Of a stretch of DNA of 64,000 nt, positions 1-10,852 are shown piece after piece. Numbering within the stretch: the stretch's first letter is position 1; each line of letters starts with the position of its first letter. The position numbers and the translations under genes are program-made. This DNA comes from Hanleya hanleyi. Taxonomy: Eukaryota; Mollusca; Polyplacophora; Lepidopleurida; Hanleyidae. The stretch is taken from positions 19,293 through 83,292 of the forward strand of contig JAVTVY010020251.1 in the NCBI GenBank assembly GCA_036873755.1, read 5' to 3'. The notes below the pieces were generated by a model that saw nothing but the letters and a program-made list of their open reading frames with translations, was not told the origin of the DNA and did no database searches.

Positions 1-99
1 GGCGGAACACGGACTTTACCCCTACAATAGGAGTCTGTATTATACAATATAAGGGAAAATGCCTGTATGGGGTATGGGGATGGTCAATTTTTTTCGTGG

Positions 100-780
100 G
101 CTTTACTATGGCTTGTGGGGTCTCGTTTTTCTCGTTTCGCCAAGAAAATGACAATGGGAAGGGTCCCGGGGCGAATCGGTGAAATTTTTGGGAAAAGTCA
201 CCGAGGTCTGTATATAGGCCTATAGGCTGGCTATATGGGGGTATAGGTTCAACCTGGGAAATTCACACACGTTCATTGTGATATGGGTTGCTTGGATTTG
301 TTTTTCACGTCTCGTCATTTAGAACACGATGGGAAGGGTACCGGAGCGAAACGGTGAAATTTTTGGAAAAGTACCATATAGCCCATATAGCTCCATACTG
401 GCTATGGGGATATAGGTTCATCCTGGGAAATTCACAAACGTTCATTGTGATATGGGTTGTGGGGTCTTGTTGTTCTCGTCTCGTCATTTAGAACACGATG
501 GGAAGGGTCCCGGAGCGAAACGGTGAAATTTTTGGAAAAAGCTCACCGAGGCCTGGGTAGGCCCATAGGCTGGCTATGGGGTATAGGTCCAACCTGGGAA
601 ATTCACACACGTTCATTGTGATATGGGTTGTTTGGTCTTGTTTTTCACGTCTCGTCATTTAGAACACGATGGGAGGGGTCCCGGAGCGAAGCGGTGAAAT
701 TTTTGGAAAAAGTTCACCGAGGCCTGGGTAGGCCCATAGGCCTATACTGCATGGCTATGGAGGTATAGGTCCATACGGGG
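100..780 (+). repeat. Tandem units of about 170 bp inside the TIR
   Basis: Four diverged units each contain a GGTGAAATTTTTGG core, a CCTATAGGC/CCATAGGC block and the phrase GTTCATTGTGATATGGG. The same units occur in reverse at 6,340-7,060 and 8,570-8,960 and, more diverged, at 14,220-14,770. Short open frames here run through the repeats in both strands and are not genes. Confidence 0.8.
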
Positions 781-1319
781 TGAACGCTTATGATCCTATG
801 GTGTCGTATGAGGTCTTATTTTGAAGCTCCCGTGGAGTTTGTAATGTATCGACTAATGGTTCGTCCGTGTGCAATAGTCTGCGCATGCGCAGTCTGGCCG
901 TAGTATAGAAAGCAGGCATGTTGGGGGGTGTGTGTGTTTGGGGTAGAGATGGACCACTATGGGTCCAAATGGGTTGTGGGAGGTGTCAAAGTGAAGCTTG
1001 TGTGGGGTAGAGTCAGAATGGCGTGTTTTTAAGTGCAAGTCGCGTCAATCTGCGCATGCGCAGTTGGGTGTAGTAAGTAAAGTGGCCATTTTGGGGGTGC
1101 GTGGAGGTGTGTTTGGGGTAGAGAGGGACCATCCTTGGTCCGATTGTGTCGTGGGAGGTGTTATCTTGTAGCTCTCGGGGTGTACATCCCGATTTGAGGG
1201 ATGTTCACGTCATATGTGACGTCATCGGTGACGTCATCAGTAGGAGTAGTAGCGAAAGTGGGCATTTTGGGGCAGTGAAGGAAGGTATTTGGTGTAGAGA
1301 TGGACCATCCATATCTGTC

Positions 1320-2166
1320 ACACATTATACCACATCTTTGTTGTGTTATAACACATCTGTCCTGCAGTATACCATATCTGTCCTGTATTATACCAAATCT
1401 GTCCTGTATTGTACCATATTTGTTCTCTATTATACCATATATGTCCTGTATTATACCAAATCTGCCCTGTATTATACAGTATCTGTCCTGTATTATACCA
1501 AATCTGTGCTGTATTATACCAAATCTGTGCTGTATTATACAATATATATCCTGTATTATACCATATCTGTGCTGTATTATACAATATCTGTCCTGTATTA
1601 TACAATATCTGTCCAGTATTCTGCAATATATGTTCTGTATTATACCAAATCTGTCCTGTATTATACAGTATCTGTCCTGTATTGTACCATATATGTCCTG
1701 TATTATACCATATCTGCTCTGTATTATACAATATTTCTCCTCTGTTATACCATATCTGTGCTGCATTATACCATATCTGTCCTGTATTGTGCCATATATG
1801 TCCGGTATTATACCAAATCTGTGCTGTGTTATACCATATCTCTCCTGAATTATACCATATCTGTGCTGTATTATGCAATATCTGTCCTGTGTTATACAAT
1901 ATCTGTCCTGTATTATACCAAATCTGTCCTGTTTTGTACCATATTTGTCCTGTATTATACAATATATGTTCTGTATTATACCAAATCTATGCTGTATTAT
2001 ACAGTATCTGTGCTGTATTATACCAAATCTGTGCTCTATTATACAAAGTATTTTGTGTATTATACCAAATCTGTCCTGTATTATACAGTATATGTCCTGC
2101 ATTATACCAAATCTGTGCTGTATTATAACATATCTGTCCTGTATTGTACCATATATGTCCTGTATG
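1320..2166 (+). repeat. 21-bp satellite array, about 40 copies
   Basis: The monomer is a 21-bp AT-rich unit built around CTGTATTATAC. Because 21 is divisible by three and the monomer has few stop codons, several frames on both strands stay open for hundreds of codons and spell a 7-residue repeat (SVLYYTI-like). This is a by-product of periodicity, not a protein. The mirror array lies at 4,880-5,785 and a third at 11,885-12,540. Confidence 0.92.
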
Positions 2167-2169
2167 TCC

Positions 2170-2285
2170 GTGTCCGGAGATGTCACGGAGGTCACCGAAG
2201 ATGTCACGGAGGTGCCCGAAGAGACACGGAGGTCACCGAAGATGTCACAGAGATCACCGAAGAGACACGGAGGTGCCCGAACATG
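2170..2285 (+). repeat. Iteron-like short repeats upstream of ZnF-PolN gene 1
   Basis: Repeated ACGGAGGTCACCGAAGA-type words of roughly 16-18 bp lie between the satellite and the TATA box. The same family is at 3,305-3,560 before gene 2 and at 56,860-56,970 before the ZnF-PolN gene of element D. Position next to three copies of the same promoter suggests a regulatory or replication role (inference). Confidence 0.65.
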
Positions 2286-2301
2286 ATACCAGCTAGCGTG
2301 C

Positions 2302-2309
2302 TATAAAAG
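2302..2309 (+). promoter_or_regulatory. TATA box of ZnF-PolN gene 1
   Basis: TATAAAAG lies 53 bp before the ATG. About 60 bp around it (AGCTAGCGTGC before, CATCAGACACTCTGTCAACC after) is nearly identical before gene 2 and, inverted, before the copy in element D, so it is a conserved core promoter. Confidence 0.75.
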
Positions 2310-2354
2310 GGAAGCGGCCTGGCCGTTTCATCAGACACTCTGTCAACCACCAAC

Positions 2355-3269
2355 ATGTTCACTTGTACTACGTGCTCGAAATCATTCACTCGTCTGCACG
2401 ACTTGCGCCGCCATGAGGCTACCAAGCATGAAGGAACCGCCCGGTACAGCTGTACGATATGTACACTGTCGTTTCAGCGCCCGGATCATTTACAGCGCCA
2501 CACACGTGCACGCCATGAAGTACCCAAGCGTCCATGCGAAGAATGTGGTCGGCTTTTCAAACTGACCAGTCAGTTGCTACGACACCAACGAACACAACAC
2601 CCTGTTCCGCAGCCACGTTTGCAGGTAGAAGAGCCCGGAGGCACCAATATCGAGACAGGGAGAACTCCCATCCATCGCACGAGGGCCGATCATGATGTCG
2701 CCCTAATTCAACAGTCAAATTCCGACGACAAGACCTTGGGCCAGATTTTGTACGACGTGGAGGGCAAAGTACACTTCGTGGACGAACCCATAAATGTTCC
2801 TAGCGATCTGTTACACGAAGACCATCCAATGAGTGACATCTATCGGCGCCATTGGCCCATGATCCGGCACTGTTTCTACCGTCATCGCCCTATTCAAGAT
2901 ATCTACAATTTCCGACTGACCGACCTCGCCCGTCTGCGCAGCTACGTGGAAGCCATCTTCAGCGATCAAATTACGGCCTTCAAGTTGAGTCTGGCGTTTG
3001 GTTATGTGCTACAGCATAAGGACACAGACCAAGCCCGATATTTTTACACGAGCAGTAACATCCGGGTATTTGACCAACCGTTTACCATCATTAACCGGGC
3101 GTCGCTAGAGGCGATGCTGAAGAAACTGGACACCGTGGATCCCTTGGAATGGGCCCAACAACAACGCCCCAACACACAATGGGTCGTAGAGAGGGTGATC
3201 AATGTTACGTTTTTCGTTACCAAGCTGACCGACCACCTCCATCGGCTGAATGCGTCACTCATGCACTGA
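2355..3269 (+). CDS. C2H2 zinc-finger protein with Polinton PolB-N-like domain (ZnF-PolN copy 1)
   Basis: This is a 304-residue protein with three C2H2 fingers at residues 4-25, 33-54 and 61-82, all zinc ligands present, then a charged linker and a conserved domain at about 150-304 (DIYNFRLTDLARL, FKLSLAFGYVLQHK, RPNTQWVVERV, FFVTKLTDH). From memory of the family, the C-terminal part resembles the region before the exonuclease/polymerase domains of Polinton protein-primed PolB; that was not checked. No polymerase follows. The ATG is chosen because it is the first one after a TATA box, in context CCAACATGT. The extreme C-terminus differs from copy 2 through a one-base length change. The protein probably binds DNA in the nucleus; its function is unknown. 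Confidence 0.85.
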   Translation: MFTCTTCSKSFTRLHDLRRHEATKHEGTARYSCTICTLSFQRPDHLQRHTRARHEVPKRPCEECGRLFKLTSQLLRHQRTQHPVPQPRLQVEEPGGTNIETGRTPIHRTRADHDVALIQQSNSDDKTLGQILYDVEGKVHFVDEPINVPSDLLHEDHPMSDIYRRHWPMIRHCFYRHRPIQDIYNFRLTDLARLRSYVEAIFSDQITAFKLSLAFGYVLQHKDTDQARYFYTSSNIRVFDQPFTIINRASLEAMLKKLDTVDPLEWAQQQRPNTQWVVERVINVTFFVTKLTDHLHRLNASLMH

Positions 3270-3304
3270 TGAATACCATAACATGCCGTACATACTCTAT
3301 ATGT

Positions 3305-3560
3305 CAACATGCTGATCGTTGACGATACGGAGGTGACCGAAAAGACACGGAGATGACCGAAGATGTCACGGAGGTCACCGAAGAGACACGGAGATGACCG
3401 AAGATGTCACGGAAGTCACCGAAGAGACACGGAGATCCATCCGGGTTTACATGGGAACAGCCGGGTAGTTACGGAGGTGACCGAAGAGACACGGACGTGA
3501 CCGAAGATGTCACGGAGGTGCCCGAAGAGACATGGAGGTTACCGAAGATGTCACGGCTCG
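3305..3560 (+). repeat. Iteron-like repeats between the two ZnF-PolN genes
   Basis: More than ten degenerate copies of GACACGGAGATGACCGAA-type 18-bp words alternate with GATGTCACGGAGGT words. They sit directly before the promoter of gene 2. The words contain TCACGGAGGT and GGTGACC half-sites that could be read on either strand. Confidence 0.75.
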
Positions 3561-3620
3561 GCCCTCGACTTGGGGATAGTTGAACTGAGTGTGCTAAAAA
3601 TAGATCACCAGCTAGCGTGC

Positions 3621-3628
3621 TATAAAAG
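3621..3628 (+). promoter_or_regulatory. TATA box of ZnF-PolN gene 2
   Basis: TATAAAAG lies 53 bp before the ATG at 3,674, in the same sequence context and at the same spacing as gene 1. Confidence 0.75.
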
Positions 3629-3673
3629 GGAAGCGGCCTGGCCGTTTCATCAGACACTCTGTCAACCACCAAG

Positions 3674-4597
3674 ATGTTCGCTTGCACAACTTGCCAGAAG
3701 CAGTTTACTCGTCTGCACGACTTGCACAGCCACAAGGCCTCCACCCACAACGATGCACGGTATACTTGTATAACCTGGCCACGGTCATTTAATCGGAAGG
3801 ATCATTTACTGCGCCACGAACGCTCATTCCACGAGGGCGCGACGGAACACTGTAAGGATTGTGGTCAACTCTTCAAACGACGCAGTCAGTTAAGACGCCA
3901 TCAGCGTTTGACTCATGCCCCGTCTCTACGGTTTGGGCGACAACTTTCCCCTGAAGAGGAGCCGCGGAAGGTCAGACCCAGTGAAGATGAGCCCGGGGAG
4001 ACGAACGCCACTGGTGATGCGATGACGGAGAGCCTGCCTATACCTACAGTTCAAAAGAGCCTGGATATCCAGCCGGACTCTACCGTTACCGTTTCGAGTC
4101 ATACGCCTGACAACATCGAACATTTTCTGGACGAGCCCATCAATGTTCCTAACGATCTGTTACAGGACGCCCATCCAGTGAGTGACATCTATCGGCGCCA
4201 TTGGTCCATGATACGGCAATGTTTCAACCGTCATCGCCCTATTCAAGATATCTACAATTTCCGACTGACCGACCTCGCCCGTCTACGTAGCCACGTGGAA
4301 GCCATCTTCAACGACCAAACTACGGCCTTCAGATTGAATCTAGCGTTTGGTTATGTGCTGCAGCATAAGGAGACAGTCCAAGTCCGATACTTTTATCCGA
4401 GCAGTAACATCCAGGTATTTGACCAACCGTTTACCATCATTAATCGGGTGTCGCTAGAGACGATGCTGGAGAAACTGGACACCGTGGATCCCTTGGAATG
4501 GGCCCAACGACAACGCCCCAACACCAAGTGGACAGTGGAGAGGGTGACCAATGTTACCTTTTTCGTTACCAAGCTGACCGACCACCCCATCGGCTGA
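3674..4597 (+). CDS. C2H2 zinc-finger protein with PolB-N-like domain (ZnF-PolN copy 2)
   Basis: This 307-residue protein is a paralogue of the gene at 2,355 and of the minus-strand gene at 55,759. Finger 1 is at residues 4-25 and finger 3 is intact, but finger 2 reads CITW where the D copy has CITC: Trp35 replaces a zinc-binding cysteine, so finger 2 should not fold normally. The linker (TNATGDAMTES, IPTVQKSLDIQP) is closer to the D copy than to copy 1. The C-terminal domain is complete and ends at DHPIG. It is downstream of copy 1 in the same direction with its own promoter, so a tandem duplication is likely. It is probably nuclear and DNA binding; its role is unknown. Confidence 0.85.
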   Translation: MFACTTCQKQFTRLHDLHSHKASTHNDARYTCITWPRSFNRKDHLLRHERSFHEGATEHCKDCGQLFKRRSQLRRHQRLTHAPSLRFGRQLSPEEEPRKVRPSEDEPGETNATGDAMTESLPIPTVQKSLDIQPDSTVTVSSHTPDNIEHFLDEPINVPNDLLQDAHPVSDIYRRHWSMIRQCFNRHRPIQDIYNFRLTDLARLRSHVEAIFNDQTTAFRLNLAFGYVLQHKETVQVRYFYPSSNIQVFDQPFTIINRVSLETMLEKLDTVDPLEWAQRQRPNTKWTVERVTNVTFFVTKLTDHPIG

Positions 4598-4718
4598 ATG
4601 CGTCACCCGTGCACTGATGAATACCATAACATGCCGTACATACCCTATATGTCTACATGCTGATCGTTGACTTGAGCTCAGTAAACACTTGTATACCTAA
4701 TGTGACGGTTCGTTAAAT

Positions 4719-4825
4719 AATAAAACATGGTGTTTGATATTTCAATTTGTTTTGCTGTGAACATACTAAACATGGCCAGGGCGGCTCCCCCAGCCTGGGT
4801 ATGATGTAACATTGGGAATAATAAA
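4719..4825 (+). terminator. 3' module: AATAAA, GC hairpin, second AATAAA
   Basis: AATAAA at 4,719-4,724 and 4,820-4,825 flank an imperfect hairpin (CATGGCCAGG at 771-780 pairing with CCTGGGTATG at 794-803) whose loop holds GGCTCCCCCAG. The surrounding 270 bp match, in reverse, 55,500-55,760 downstream of the ZnF-PolN gene in element D. It is probably a 3' processing region. Confidence 0.65.
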
Positions 4826-4879
4826 CTGTATGAACATTGCTGAACTTGTTGTTATTCACGACAACGGCTATCCGATTGT

Positions 4880-5785
4880 ACAATACAGAACATATATTGT
4901 ATAATACAGGACATATATGGTACAATACAGGACAGATATGTTATAATACAGGACATATACTGTATAATACAGGACAGATTTGGCATAATACAGAACACAT
5001 ATTGTATAATACAGCACAGATTTGGTATAATACAGGACAGATACTGTATAATACAGCACAGATTTGGTATAATACAGAACATATATTGTATAATACAGGA
5101 CAAATATGGTACAATACAGGACAGATTTGGTATAATACAGGACAGATATTGTATAACACAGGACAGATATTGCATAATACAGCACAGATATGGTATAATT
5201 CAGGACAGATATGGTATAATACAGCACAGATATGGTATAATAGAGGGCAAATATTGTATAATACAGCACAGATTTGGTATAATACAGGACATATATGGTA
5301 CAATACAGGACAGATATGGTATAATGCAGCACAGATATGGTATAATAGAGGAGAAATATTGTATAATACAGAGCAGATATGGTATAATACAGGACATATA
5401 TGGTACAATACAGGACAGATACTGTATAATACAGGACAGATTTGGTATAATACAGAACATATATTGCAGAATACTGGACAGATATTGTATAATACAGGAC
5501 AGATATTGTATAATACAGCACAGATATGGTATAACACAGGACAGATATTGTATAATACAGCACAGATTTGGTATAATACAGCACAGATTTGGTATAATAC
5601 AGGACAGATACTGTATAATACAGGGCAGATTTGGTATAATACAGGACATATATGGTATAATAGAGAACAAATATGGTACAATACAGGACAGATTTGGTAT
5701 AATACAGGACAGATATGGTATAATGCAGGACAGATGTGTTATAACACAACAAAGATGTGGTATAATGTGTGACAGATATGGATGG
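4880..5785 (-). repeat. 21-bp satellite array, mirror copy, about 43 monomers
   Basis: Same monomer as 1,320-2,166 in the opposite orientation. The copy number differs from the left arm by about three monomers, and several monomer variants occur in the same order in both arms, showing the arms were equalised or duplicated recently. Confidence 0.92.
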
Positions 5786-6660
5786 TCCATCTCTACACCA
5801 AATACCTTCCTTCACTGCCCCAAAATGCCCACTTTCGCTACTACTCCTACTGATGACGTCACCGATGACGTCACATATGACGTGAACATCCCTCAAATCG
5901 GGATGTACACCCCGAGAGCTACAAGATAACACCTCCCACGACACAATCGGACCAAGGATGGTCCCTCTCTACCCCAAACACACCTTCACGCACCCCCAAA
6001 ATGGCCACTTTACTTACTACACCCAACTGCGCGTGCGCCGATTGATGCGACTTGCACTTAAAAACACGCCATTCTGACTCTACCCCACACAAGCTTCACT
6101 TTGACACCTCCCACAACCCATTTGGACCCATAGTGGTCCATCTCTATCCCAAACACACACCCCACATACATGTACCCCCAACATGCCTGCTTTCTATACT
6201 ACGGCCAGACAGCGCATGCGCAGACTATTGCACAAGGACGAACCATTAGTCGATACATTACAAACTCCGCGGGAGCTTCAAAATAAGACCTCATACGACA
6301 CCATAGGATCATAAGGGGCTCACCTAGACCCCAAAACGTTCACCCCGTATGGACCTATACCTCCATAGCCATGCAGTATAGGCCTATGGGCCTAGCCAGG
6401 CCTCGGTGAACTTTTTCCAAAAATTTCACCGCTTCGCTCCGGGACCCCTCCCATCGTGTTCTAAATGACGAGACGTGAAAAACAGGACCAAACAACCCAT
6501 ATCACAATGAACGTGTGTGAATTTCCCAGGTTGGACCTATACCCCATAGCCAGCCTATGGGCCTACCCAGGCCTCGGTGAGCTTTTTCCAAAAATTTCAC
6601 CGTTCCGCTCCGGAACCCTTCCCATCGTGTTCTAAATGACGAGACGAGAAAAACAAGACC

Positions 6661-9600
6661 CCACAACCCATATCACAATGAACGTGTGTCAATTTCCCAG
6701 GATGGACCTATATCCCCATAGCCAGTATGGAGCTATATGGGCTATATGGTACTTTTCCAAAAATTTCACCGTTTCGCTCCGGGACCCTGCCCATCGTGTT
6801 CTAAATGACGAGACGTGAAAAACAAATCCAAGCAACCCATAACACAATGAACGTGTGTGAATTTCCCAGGTTGAACCTATACCCCCATATAGCCAGCCTA
6901 TAGGCCTATATACAGACCTCGGTGACTTTTCCTAAATATTTCACCGATTCGGTCCGGGATCCTTCCCATTGTCATTATCTTGGCGAAACGAGAAAAACGA
7001 GACCCCACAAGCCATAGTAAAGCCCACGAAAAAAATTGACCATCCCCATACCCCATACAGGCATTTTCCCTTATATTGTATAATACAGACCCCTATTGTA
7101 GGGGTAAAGTGCGTGTTCCGCTTTTTATAGTTTCGGAAAAAATCCTAATTTTACATGCACCCACGCCATTGACTTGATAGGCAGGCCCCGATAAGCCCTT
7201 TTGGCTAGGGTTGATAGGGGTTTTCCCTTATTTTAGGGGTAAAGTCCGTGTTCCGCTTTTTATAGTTTCGGGATAAAATCCTAATTTTACATACACCCAC
7301 CCCATTGACTTGATAGGCAGGCCCCGATAAGCCCGCGGACCGATATTAGCTCTTTTGGCTAGAGGTGATAGGGTTTTCTCCCTATTTTAGGGGTAAAGTC
7401 CGTTTTCCGCTTTTTATATTTTCGGGAAAACATCCAAATTTTACATGCACCCACCCCGTTGACTTGATAGGCAGGCCCCTATAAGCCCGGGGACCGATAT
7501 TAGCCCTTTTGGCTAGAGTTGATAGGGGGTTTCCCCCTATTTTAGGGGTAAAGTCCGTGTTCCGCTTTTTGTGGTTTCGGGCAAAAATCCTAATTTTACA
7601 TGCACCCACCCATGACTGAATGGCCCTCGAGGAGCGCTTCACTTTGACACCTCACTCGCCCCATTCGGTCCACTAGGGACCCACCCCGGTCACAAAACGT
7701 CTATTCCCATACTCTTTTCAGGCATTCCCCGCATACATTAACATTGGAAGTCACTTGGTTGGCATGGGACTAATTTCTGTCCGCGGAGGAATACAAAGGT
7801 TACAGGTTGCCGGAACTACTTTTGACCTCCACGTGACCTTTAGCTGGTGGCGCCCCCTGGCGCCCCAGGCGCCCCGGAGGTGAAAGGCGATGGGGCGTCC
7901 CCTATACTTTAACCTGGAAACAGCGCCCCCTGGTGGATGCAAGAGTTATCTCCGCCGGCAAAATAGGACCAAATATGCGGTCTACCTACTACTGACGTCA
8001 TTGGCGACGTCATCAGTAGAAGAAGTAGCGAAAGCGAGCATTTTGGGCTGTGAAAGAATGTGTTTGGGGTAGAGAGGGACCGTCATTTTGTAGCTCTCGG
8101 TATGTAGACCACCATTTGAGACATGCCCACGTCATCTGTGACGTCGTTGGTGACGCGATCAGTAGAAGTATTAGCGAAAGCGGGCATTTTGGGGTGTGTA
8201 GGAAAGCATTTGGGGTAGAGATGGACCATCCCTGGTCTGAATGAGGCTTCACCTTGTATCAACGCCTGCCAACGCCAACCTTAACGCTTCAACGCCCGGG
8301 GGAATTAGCCCTGAAGCTCTGATTTTCTAGATAGTTGACACTAATGCATCGAAATGCGGTGACACCCTTCAACGCCTGTCGCTAACGTTACGCCTTAATC
8401 CTATCTGGCCTGGGCTTTTTGGGACCTGTCGTGGCCTGGGGTGGGGGGCCTCTATGGACCCCCTAATTATTTTTCTTATCCATTGGGCTTGGGGCTGTAA
8501 ATCCAAGGTGGCCGCTTTAATGACGTCACAGTGATGTAGTTTTTAAAAACGGCATTTTTGGGTCGATTTCACAACCCATATCACAATGAACGTGGGTGAA
8601 TTTCCCAGGATGGACCTATATCCCCATAGCCATTATGGAGCTATATGGGCTATATGGTACTTTTCCAAAAATTTCACCGTTTCGCTCCGGGACCCTTCCC
8701 ATCGTGTTCTAAATGACGAGACGTGAAAAACAAATCCAAGCAACCCATATCACAATGAACGTGTGTGAATTTCCCCGGTTGAACCTATACCCCCATATAG
8801 CCAGCCTATAGGCCTATATACAGACCTCGGTGACTTTTCCCAAAAATTTCACCGATTCGCTCCGGGACCCTTCCCATTGTCATTTTCTTGGCGAAACGAG
8901 AAAAACGATACCCCACACGCCATAGTAAAGCCCACGAAAAAAATTGACCATCCCCATACCCCATACAGACATTTTCCCTTATATTGTATAATACAGACCC
9001 CTACTGTAGTGGTAAAGTCCGTGTTCCGCTTTTTATAGTTTCGGGAAAAAATCCTAATTTTACATGCACCCACCCCATTGACTTGATAGGCAGGCCCCGA
9101 TAAGCCCGGGGACCGATATCAGCCCTTTTGGCTAGGGTTGACAGGGGTTTTCCCCTATTTTAGGGGTAAAGTCCGCGTTCCGCTTTTTATAGTTTCGGGA
9201 AAAAATCCTAATTTTACATACACCCACCCCATTGACTTGATAGGCAGGCCCCTATAAGCCCGGGGACCGATATTAGCCCTTTTGGCTAGAGTTGATAGGG
9301 GTTTTCCCCTATTTTAGGGGTAAAGTCAATATTCCGCTTTATATAGTTTCGGGAAAAAATCCTAATTTTACATGCACGCACCCATGACTGAATGGCCCTC
9401 GAGGAGCGCTTCACTTTGACACCTCACTCGACCCATTCGGTCCACTAGGGACCCACCCCGGTCACAAAACGTCTATTCCCATACTCTTTTCAGGCATTCC
9501 CCGTATACATTAACATTGGAAGTCACTTGGTTGACATGGGACTACTTTCTGTCCGCGGAGGAATACAAAATTTACAGGTTGCCGGAACTACTTTTGACCT

Positions 9601-10352
9601 CCACGTGACCTTGAGCTGGTGGCGCCCCCTGGCGCCCCAGAGGTGAAAGGCGATGGGGCGTCCCCTATACTTTAACTGGAAACAGCGCCCCCTGGTGGAT
9701 GCAAGAGTTATCTCCCCCGGCAAAATGGCACCGAATATGCGGTCTACCTACTACTGACGTCATTGGCGACGTCATCAGTAGAAGAAGTAGCGAAAGCGAG
9801 CATTTTGGGCTGTGAAAGAAGGTGTTTGGGGTAGAGAGGGACCATCCTTGGTCCGAATGCGTCGTGTGGGGTGTCATTTTGTAGCTCTCGGTATGTAGAT
9901 CACCATTTGAGGCATGCCCACGTCATCTGTGACGTCGTTGGTGACGTGATCAGTAGAAGTATTAGCGAAAGCGGGCATTTTGGGGTGTGTAGGAAAGCGT
10001 TTGGGGTAGAGATGGACCATCCCTGGTCCGAATGAGGCTTCACCTTGTATCAACGCCTGCCAACGCCAACCTTAACGCTTCAACGCCCGGGGGAATTAGC
10101 CCTGAAGCTCTGATTTTCTAGATAGTTGACACTAATGCATCGAAATGCGGTGACACCCTTCAACGCCTGTCGTTAACGTTACGCCTTAATCCTATCTGGC
10201 CTGGGCTTTTTGGGACCTGTCGTGGCCTGGGGTGGGGGGCCTCTATGGACCCCCTAATTATTTTTCTTACCCATTGAACCCTGTAAATCCAAGGTGGCCG
10301 CTTTAATGACGTCACAGTGACGTAGTTTTCAAAAACGGCATTTTTGGGTCGA
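6661..10352 (+). repeat. Tandem duplication of about 1.8-1.9 kb at the A/B junction
   Basis: 6,661-8,568 and 8,572-10,352 are direct copies. Each unit runs from the outer part of an A-type right arm into an inner left-arm block in the opposite sense (CRE sites, GGGGTAGAGATGGACCATCC, then AACGCC-rich sequence). The first unit has four TAAAGTCCGTGTTCCGC sub-repeats, the second three. No protein-coding gene is visible. Confidence 0.85.
7090..7610 (+). repeat. Subterminal tandem repeat of about 170 bp, four copies
   Basis: Each unit has GGGGTAAAGTCCGTGTTCCGC-like sequence, ATCCTAATTTTACATGCACC, GACTTGATAGGCAGGCCCC and GATATTAGCCCTTTTGGCTA. Three copies recur at 9,000-9,375, two diverged ones at 14,885-15,090, and a single half unit at 50,105-50,180 in element C, so this is a common Polinton-end repeat in this genome. 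Confidence 0.85.
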
Positions 10353-10610
10353 TTTTTCGTCAGATTTTCCAAATTTCTTATTTATGCAATTTCTCCGCAA
10401 AACAGCTTGATAAATTAGAAAATATTAATGTGATGTGAAATAAAATAGTTTTTGTCCACTTTTCATCGCATAAAATCTGAAATTTTGAAGAAATATGACA
10501 AAAACATCATTTTTCTGTGACCCCACATGGCCGCCATTTTGAATTTACCCATGATCCTTTCCTCGGGGGTTATGCAAATAGGCTCAAAATGACCCCAATA
10601 TGATACAAGT
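10353..10610. other. Gene-free spacer with a dispersed repeat
   Basis: No gene is visible. 10,490-10,610 (GCCGCCATTTTGAATT, CAAATAGGCTCAAAATGAC) is a diverged copy of 20,200-20,340, so it belongs to an interspersed repeat family. Confidence 0.5.
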
Positions 10611-10852
10611 AGCCTCTTGTCCAATCAGAGGCCGCCATTTAGCGATGTATCTGTCATATTCGTTCTTGCCCGTTAGATGTATTCTCGGCTGCTCTTGTCC
10701 AATCAAAAGTCCCCATTTCAGAAAGGTCCATCTTCGGCCATGTTCGCTCTTATCCGTTTGTTCTAATAGTCGTCGGGGAGGCCAGGATACCGTTGAGGCA
10801 ACATATCCTCAAATTCTGAGTATCTATCAGTGCATGGATGAATACATTCATC

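Larger units (their letters stand above)
2..2166 (+). repeat. Left inverted arm of element A (Polinton-like TIR, outer end outside window)
   Basis: This segment is repeated in reverse complement at about 4,876-7,121. The outer boundary GCGGAACAC at 2-10 matches GTGTTCCGC at 7,113-7,121, and the right arm continues outward to about 7,945, so the left arm is cut by the window edge. Order inward: units of about 170 bp, a block with NRF-1-like palindromes (880-891 and 1,051-1,062), a block with CRE-type TGACGTCA sites (about 1,205-1,245), then the 21-bp satellite. I infer a terminal inverted repeat of a Polinton-related element because the same blocks flank Polinton genes elsewhere in the window. 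Confidence 0.85.
4876..7945 (-). repeat. Right inverted arm of element A
   Basis: This is the reverse complement of the left arm up to 7,121, continuing outward through units of about 170 bp with TAAAGTCCGTGTTCCGC (7,090-7,610) and a block starting CTTCACTTTGACACCTCACTC (7,640) that ends near the TCCGCGGAGG and GCGCCCCCTGG motifs (7,780-7,940). The same block order, more diverged, is seen in the right arm of element B (13,465-15,400). CRE-type sites are at about 5,850-5,885 and an NRF-1-like site at 6,211-6,222. Confidence 0.8.

Noticed and set aside
1146..2306. 386-codon open frame and its antisense and frame-shifted partners
   Set aside because: It is open in several frames on both strands because of the 21-bp satellite period; the repeated heptapeptide has no family resemblance.
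2355..4597. Direct match of the iteron words to the predicted three-finger recognition triplets
   Set aside because: Using the simple residue -1/3/6 code the predicted triplets are G-rich (GAN-GGG-GCG type) and do not fit the iteron words well, so I report binding only as a hypothesis.
4837..5944. 311- and 358-codon open frames on both strands
   Set aside because: Same satellite artefact in the mirror arm.
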